Origin: Cristatella mucedo
Taxonomy: Eukaryota; Bryozoa; Phylactolaemata; Cristatellidae
Assembly (NCBI GenBank): GCA_009760855.2
Contig: WPIO01000005.1
Location: 9,938,501-10,002,500 of the forward strand
DNA length: 64,000 nt
Reading direction: 5' to 3'
How positions within the stretch are numbered: the first letter of the stretch is position 1; every line of letters begins with the position of its first letter. Made by a program: the position numbers and the translations under genes. Shown here in pieces: positions 32,401-64,000 of the stretch. The notes below the pieces were generated by a model that saw only the letters and a list, made by a program, of their open reading frames with translations, searched no databases and was not told where the DNA came from.

Positions 32401-32583
32401 AGTAAGGTCTAGACTTAGAGCCAATTGGCACAGTGACATCGTCATGTGCTGAACGCAATGCAGGTTCCTTGGCCTAAGTATTTTTTAAGAGCAATATTTG
32501 GCTTGACAGCAAGACTTTGGCCAATACGAATTGAACATTGGGGGTTAAGGCATGGTCCCCTCTTGATTTGAGGTTGGCTAGAA

Positions 32584-33790
32584 CAGACATGGACAAACTA
32601 CGGCCCACGGGCCATATACGGCCCGTTGGGCTCTTTAATCCAGCGAACTCGTCCACGTTATATTATTAAATTAAATTGTATTATAAAGACACCTCAATCA
32701 TTTACCTAGCTTTAATTTCCATCTTTCCCAAGCAGATGGTGCACCCCAAAGACATTGACCCTTGATTGTGATGCATTACGGTTACTCTCTACTTCATTTT
32801 GTCGCAATGTACTTTCAGCCCTTCAGTAAAAATGAGCGAACCGAAGATTAGAAAAGTAGACAGTGAGTGCCGAGTGTTCAATAAAGAGTGGACAAGAAAA
32901 TATTTTTTCACTGAAGTCCGAACAACAGCTGTATGTCTGATATGCCAAGAAACTGTAGCAGTTTTTAAAGAATACAGCATCAGCCGCCATTTTGCCAAAA
33001 AACATGCTAACTACGCCAGTCAACAGTCTCTACAAGAACGGGCGGCTACAGCTCAGAGATTGACGGCTAATTTACAGACAGCAAAACCTTTTTTGCAGAA
33101 AAACTGCGATTCAAGAGTTAAGTACTAAGGCGAGTTTTTTGCTGGCATTCAAATTAGCAAAGGCCAGTAAGCCGCTCTCTAAAGGTGAATACAAGAATGC
33201 ATGGTTGAGACTGCAGGTTTCTTGTGTCCGGAGAGCAAAGGCAAATTTGAAAAAAAATCAGTTTCTCACGCAGAGCAGTGACTCGCTGTGTGTGTGGAAT
33301 TGATGACGATGATATAGCCAGCAAATTAAACTAAAAGGTGGAGTCCTGTAAGTTTTCTTCACTAACACTGGATGAAAGTAACGACTTAACGCTGCTCAGC
33401 TCCTAATTTTTATCCGAGGGATTAGCGACCTTTTTGAGATCACAGAGGATATTTTGACCATGAAGTCCATGAAAGGAAAAATGAGGGGAGAGGACTTGCA
33501 TAACCAGGTGTCTGCTGTCATCGAAAGAATGAAGCTACCTTGGAGTAAACTTGCCAATGTCACCGCGCAGGGATCGCCAAATTTAACTGGGAAAAACGTT
33601 GGGCTGCTAAAAAGACCACAGGAAAAAGTAAAAGAGAAAAATCCTGATCAGCATGTTATTTTCCTTCACTGCATCATTTATCAGGAAGTTCTGTGTAAGT
33701 CTATATTGCAACAAAATCGTGACGTGAATCCAGTCGTAAAACTTGTTGCCTTAATACGAGCAAGGGGACTTGAGCATCGTCAGTTTATTG
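32584..33790 (+). pseudogene. hAT/Charlie-like DNA transposon remnant
   Basis: Left end cagacatggacaaactacgg followed by cccacgggcc, the usual hAT-Charlie terminus. Frame 32799-33128 has a BED-type zinc finger (CLICQ...SRHFAKKH). After stops, 33454-33800 reads MKGKMRGEDLHNQV, TAQGSPNLTGKNVGLLKR, HCIIYQEVLCKS and GLEHRQFIAFLE, a hAT transposase segment also known from domesticated ZBED/GTF2IRD2-type genes. Truncated at 33790; no right end seen. Confidence 0.8.
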
Positions 33791-34002
33791 CGTTCCTGGA
33801 ATCTCCGCTTGTAATCTCCGCTGCGAGGAGCCCGAGGCGACCGTCGAAGTCCGATCTAGCAGGCCGAGGTATCCTGCCGTTTGTGAGCTTACGCACGATA
33901 TCCACGACATAATCTGCTAATATTCTGGATAAGAAATTTCTTGCTGACTGATCACACGTATCTGCTGCATACCCGTAACCAAGGGATAGGGAATATTGTA
34001 AT

Positions 34003-34560
34003 ATGTAATAATAATACATTTGTATAGCGCCATCGGAGAACTGAATCTCTTTCTGGGCACTTTGCAGGGAAGAGGGGATCTTAACGGAGCAAACAGAAGT
34101 TGTCTTCGATGGCGCTAAGTAAGGGAAGCCCACCGGAACAGATGCGTCTTTTTTAGCTGAGACGTGAGCGACGCAAACTCATCCGAAGCAGTGACGGTAC
34201 CCAGAAGCGAGTTCCAGGCTTTCCGTACGCACGAGCTAAAGCCTCGGTCGCCAAAATATTCCAATCTAGTGCGTCAAACGTTGAGATGACCAGAGGCTGA
34301 CGAGCCGGTGGATAGCACACTTCAGGAGCAGGATGTCAGATGACCAAGCCTGGCGGCGGCACGCTGCCAGGAGCAGCGTGCCGGCAGCTCGAAGAGGGGG
34401 GCGTGCCGCCATCTAAGGCCGGTTGGCTAGGGCGTGGTCGAGCGTCCGCCCGTCCCTTAAGCTCAGCTTTCTACCTGAAAGAGCTGATGACGCGTATGTG
34501 ACTAATCTAGCTTGCGAGTGGCTGCGCCAGCCACTCGCAAAATGACCGAGCACATCCCGT
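34003..34560 (-). mobile_element. LINE A-related 3' end, divergent subfamily
   Basis: Minus strand with (TAATAA) then the A-type tail hairpin with changed arms (gcgccatcggagaactgaatctctttctgggcac). The 3' UTR beyond it differs from A copies and is GC-rich. Confidence 0.55.
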
Positions 34561-35984
34561 GAGTGATTTACAAGCGTGTATTTAGAAATCTAGTCGGACA
34601 AATCTGGTTGGATGAAATCAATATTTTTCATCGATGCGAATCGAAGCAGCTAGGCAACTTGCCTAGTTGTGGCTTTGCGAAAGATTTTGACTTTGCGTTT
34701 TGTTTTAATACGCGGCGGAATCTCTGGTCTCCACTTCTGATCTCCTGTTTGACGTCGTAAGTGCTTTCCGGATGCACTTCAAAGTGTCCCCAGAGTTTCA
34801 GAAATCCCGATTTATAATCCTTGTAACAGACGGACATAGGCATTACCTAATCCAAATTATGGGCTGAAGGTGTTTACGAACGAGGGTCGTTACAAACAAC
34901 GTTTAGGAGACGATCTTCAGACTGAATATGCACAGAATTGTTCCATCGGGTCGCTGAGGGCGAACGGCTAATGCGCCAGTGGAAACTTGCTTATTCTGCT
35001 GAAAGGAAGCTGGTAAGAAGGCGCGCTAGCTAAGCAGAATGCCTTGATTGTCATTAACTAATGCTTATTGCTTCTCTTGCCGTGAGATGAAAGGCCCCTG
35101 AATGGAGATTCGGTGCTCTTAGGGGGCTTTTCAAAATACTTGGTATTATTACTACCAACCTCTGCCGTCAAGCTCTGTCAAATCTTTGGCTGTAATGAAT
35201 TAATTTCCCCGTTTCATGCTATAATTGGTCAGTGTGTTCGGGAGAGCATGCTCCTTATTCGTTATTATTGTTCAGCTACTCACTCCTTGGTGCTGCCGGT
35301 CATTTTGGGACTTACTCGCTCGCTTGGTAGTGGTTGCTCATGCGCTCGCACAGCTGTGCTCGGTTTTTGCCGTATCTCTACAGCATCGGCGATGCTCGAT
35401 GAAAATGCACTAGCTGGTTGTAAATTTGTGAATGTGCCCATATATCATACTTTTTCTTAATGTGCTTCATCGTTCAGCGGTCGTTCACGTGCACGAATTT
35501 GTTACTTGTGGTCTTAAGGAGAGTTACTACATATACACGTATAAAGCATATTAGCTGTTGTAACAGTCTCATTTGCACAGCGGCAGAGAGCCTTCACGGC
35601 TATTCCCATGCTTGCAGTTGGTAATACAGGAGTGCGCGATGCAGAATTCGAACCCACGACCTCGGTTGTGAAGCGCGAGAAGTGGGTTGGAATGAATAGG
35701 GGGTTGGAATGAATAGCTCATTCTACCTGGGAGGGAGCGGAGCATGGCGGCAGGGGATTTCTTATAGATGGTTCGCACCCTTCACTTTAATAAGGGACGA
35801 GGAATTATTTGTCAGCTTTTCGCGATGGCAAATGCTCAAGAATATCGTGGACAATCAGCAATAAAGAGATCGATAGGAAATCGCCATTAGTAAACCGAAT
35901 GTCATCTTCCGGCTGGTCTTTTGGTTGTATGAAGTACACGTCAAACGTGAGCATCCGTAGTAAGTACACAGGCGTACGGGGCCT
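34561..35984. other. Intergenic, no gene recognised
   Basis: A SINE1 copy at 35565-35690. The inverted pair cgaatcgaagcagctaggc/gcctagttg lies near 34637-34670. Nothing else. Confidence 0.4.
35565..35690 (-). repeat. SINE1 copy
   Basis: Minus strand: cttgcagttggtaatacagg body and gaattcgaacccacgacctc head (B box). Confidence 0.75.
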
Positions 35985-36272
35985 TGTGGGTAAAAATACA
36001 CCTATTTAGGACAGCATTTAGTGGGTCCCTGTGATTCGTTCTTGATGTGCTTATGCTTGCTGACACTATGCTTGCTGCCACTAACCGCATTTGCATGCTG
36101 ACCCTGTGCATGTCACCCCTAACCATATTATTCATTTTGTTTGTTTTTCAAGCATGGTTTTTATTTGCCATTCAATTGCATTTCACTTTGCAGCAAATGT
36201 AAAGCGCCTAGAGAGAGATTGAGTTCTCTGAGGGCGCTTTATCAAGTGCATTATTATTATTATTATTATGAG
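35985..36272 (+). mobile_element. LINE family A tail A10
   Basis: Long 3' UTR piece (accctgtgcatgtcacccct), hairpin at 36198-36240 and (ATT)n to 36268. Sits immediately before the GC-rich block upstream of the SCaMC gene. Confidence 0.85.
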
Positions 36273-36278
36273 CTCATA

Positions 36279-36869
36279 CGCTCAGCGCGCGCTCCGTAGC
36301 GGCGGCGGGCCGCGCGCTCCGTGCGGAGCCTCAAATAATAGCGGATTTTTCGCAAACCAATCAGTCGAGTTTCTCAGTTAGTTTTAGCATCTCTTTTTGA
36401 GGTAGCTTTGATAAATTGCGCAAGCTAAAGCGGCAGGCCAATGCACTAACATTCGTAGCGCTACAGAGACGGCGGGCCATTCCGGCGCGAACGTTAAGTC
36501 AGTGACTGCTTTCCAAGTACCATTACGACAAGCACGCTCACAAAAATGTAAGGGATTTGTAAGCGGTTAGCTGCAGCGATGCTAACGTTCGGAAGAATCT
36601 CCTTTCAATGTGCAACGTCTTGAAGTCCCATCTGTTTTCTTGGCTATGCATTCAGGGGTGCGGCCTAAAGAACGAGTTAACGGCCGGCGGCGACTGGGCT
36701 GTGGTGCAACAGCGAGCCCCACATTTTTAAGTCGTGTGCAGGGTGCTTTCCTGTCCGTCGGTCGCATGGCTGTAGCCGCGCTGCATTTCGGGCGTCTTTA
36801 ACTCGGACGCCGGTATCGCAGAGTATACCGGGAAATGCTAACAAGGACTAATATCATACTGTTATAGTT
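36279..36869 (+). promoter_or_regulatory. Probable 5' flank/promoter region of the SCaMC gene
   Basis: A CpG- and GC-rich block at 36279-36330 (repeated gcgcgctccgt) starts right after a LINE A (ATT)n tail, and GC-rich sequence continues at 36600-36800. It is the only CpG-dense stretch near the ATG at 36870. No TATA box or defined initiator was identified, so the call is positional. Confidence 0.3.

Positions 36870-64000
<27,131 letters not shown>

Overview
This is a 64-kb window of a metazoan nuclear genome, most likely an invertebrate. Genes are split by spliceosomal GT-AG introns of about 0.1 to 11 kb, coding density is very low, and the introns hold non-LTR retrotransposon (LINE) fragments, tRNA-derived SINEs, DNA transposon remains and long TC, GA and TA microsatellites. 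I see no prokaryotic features, rRNA or CRISPR. The species cannot be named from what is visible.

Two host genes lie head to tail on the + strand. The first (3256 to about 28912, 5' part outside the window) is an EDEM3-type ER-degradation mannosidase. Eight exons between 3256 and 13.4 kb encode the glycosyl hydrolase 47 (GH47) domain, and exons from 13.86 to 17.69 kb encode the linker and a protease-associated (PA) domain. A last exon at 28338-28912 ends in the ER-retrieval tetrapeptide RDEL. Between 17.9 and 22.5 kb a chain of exon-like blocks with compatible splice phases may encode an unusually long C-terminal region, but I cannot recognise it by sequence.

The second gene (36870 to beyond 64000) is a calcium-binding mitochondrial carrier of the SCaMC/APC group (SLC25A24/23/25 family). 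Six exons are visible: three canonical EF-hands, a degenerate fourth EF-hand, the linker and the first carrier repeat. The gene runs off the right edge.

The rest is repeat-rich. LINE family A (CR1/L2-like; 3' tail with a conserved AAAGCGCC...GGGCGCTTT hairpin followed by (ATT)n) and LINE family B (tail ending in TACAT-like units) occur many times, mostly 5' truncated. SINE1 is tRNA-derived with a tail ending near GAGGCTGTTAAATCAGC. SINE2 has a tRNA-like head joined to a family A-like tail, which suggests that family A mobilises it. DNA transposon remains are a Tc1-like element (43.5-45.06 kb), a hAT/Charlie-like element (32.58-33.79 kb) and a short pogo-like element carrying two nested retroelements (53.2-53.7 kb).

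The most interesting observations are a nested 5'-inverted LINE with a 17-bp inverted overlap, a SINE that supplies an EDEM3 splice acceptor, the SINE2/LINE A shared tail hairpin, a compact three-way-junction-like fold at 63004-63065, and two strong unexplained hairpins. I found no evidence for a wholly new multi-gene system.
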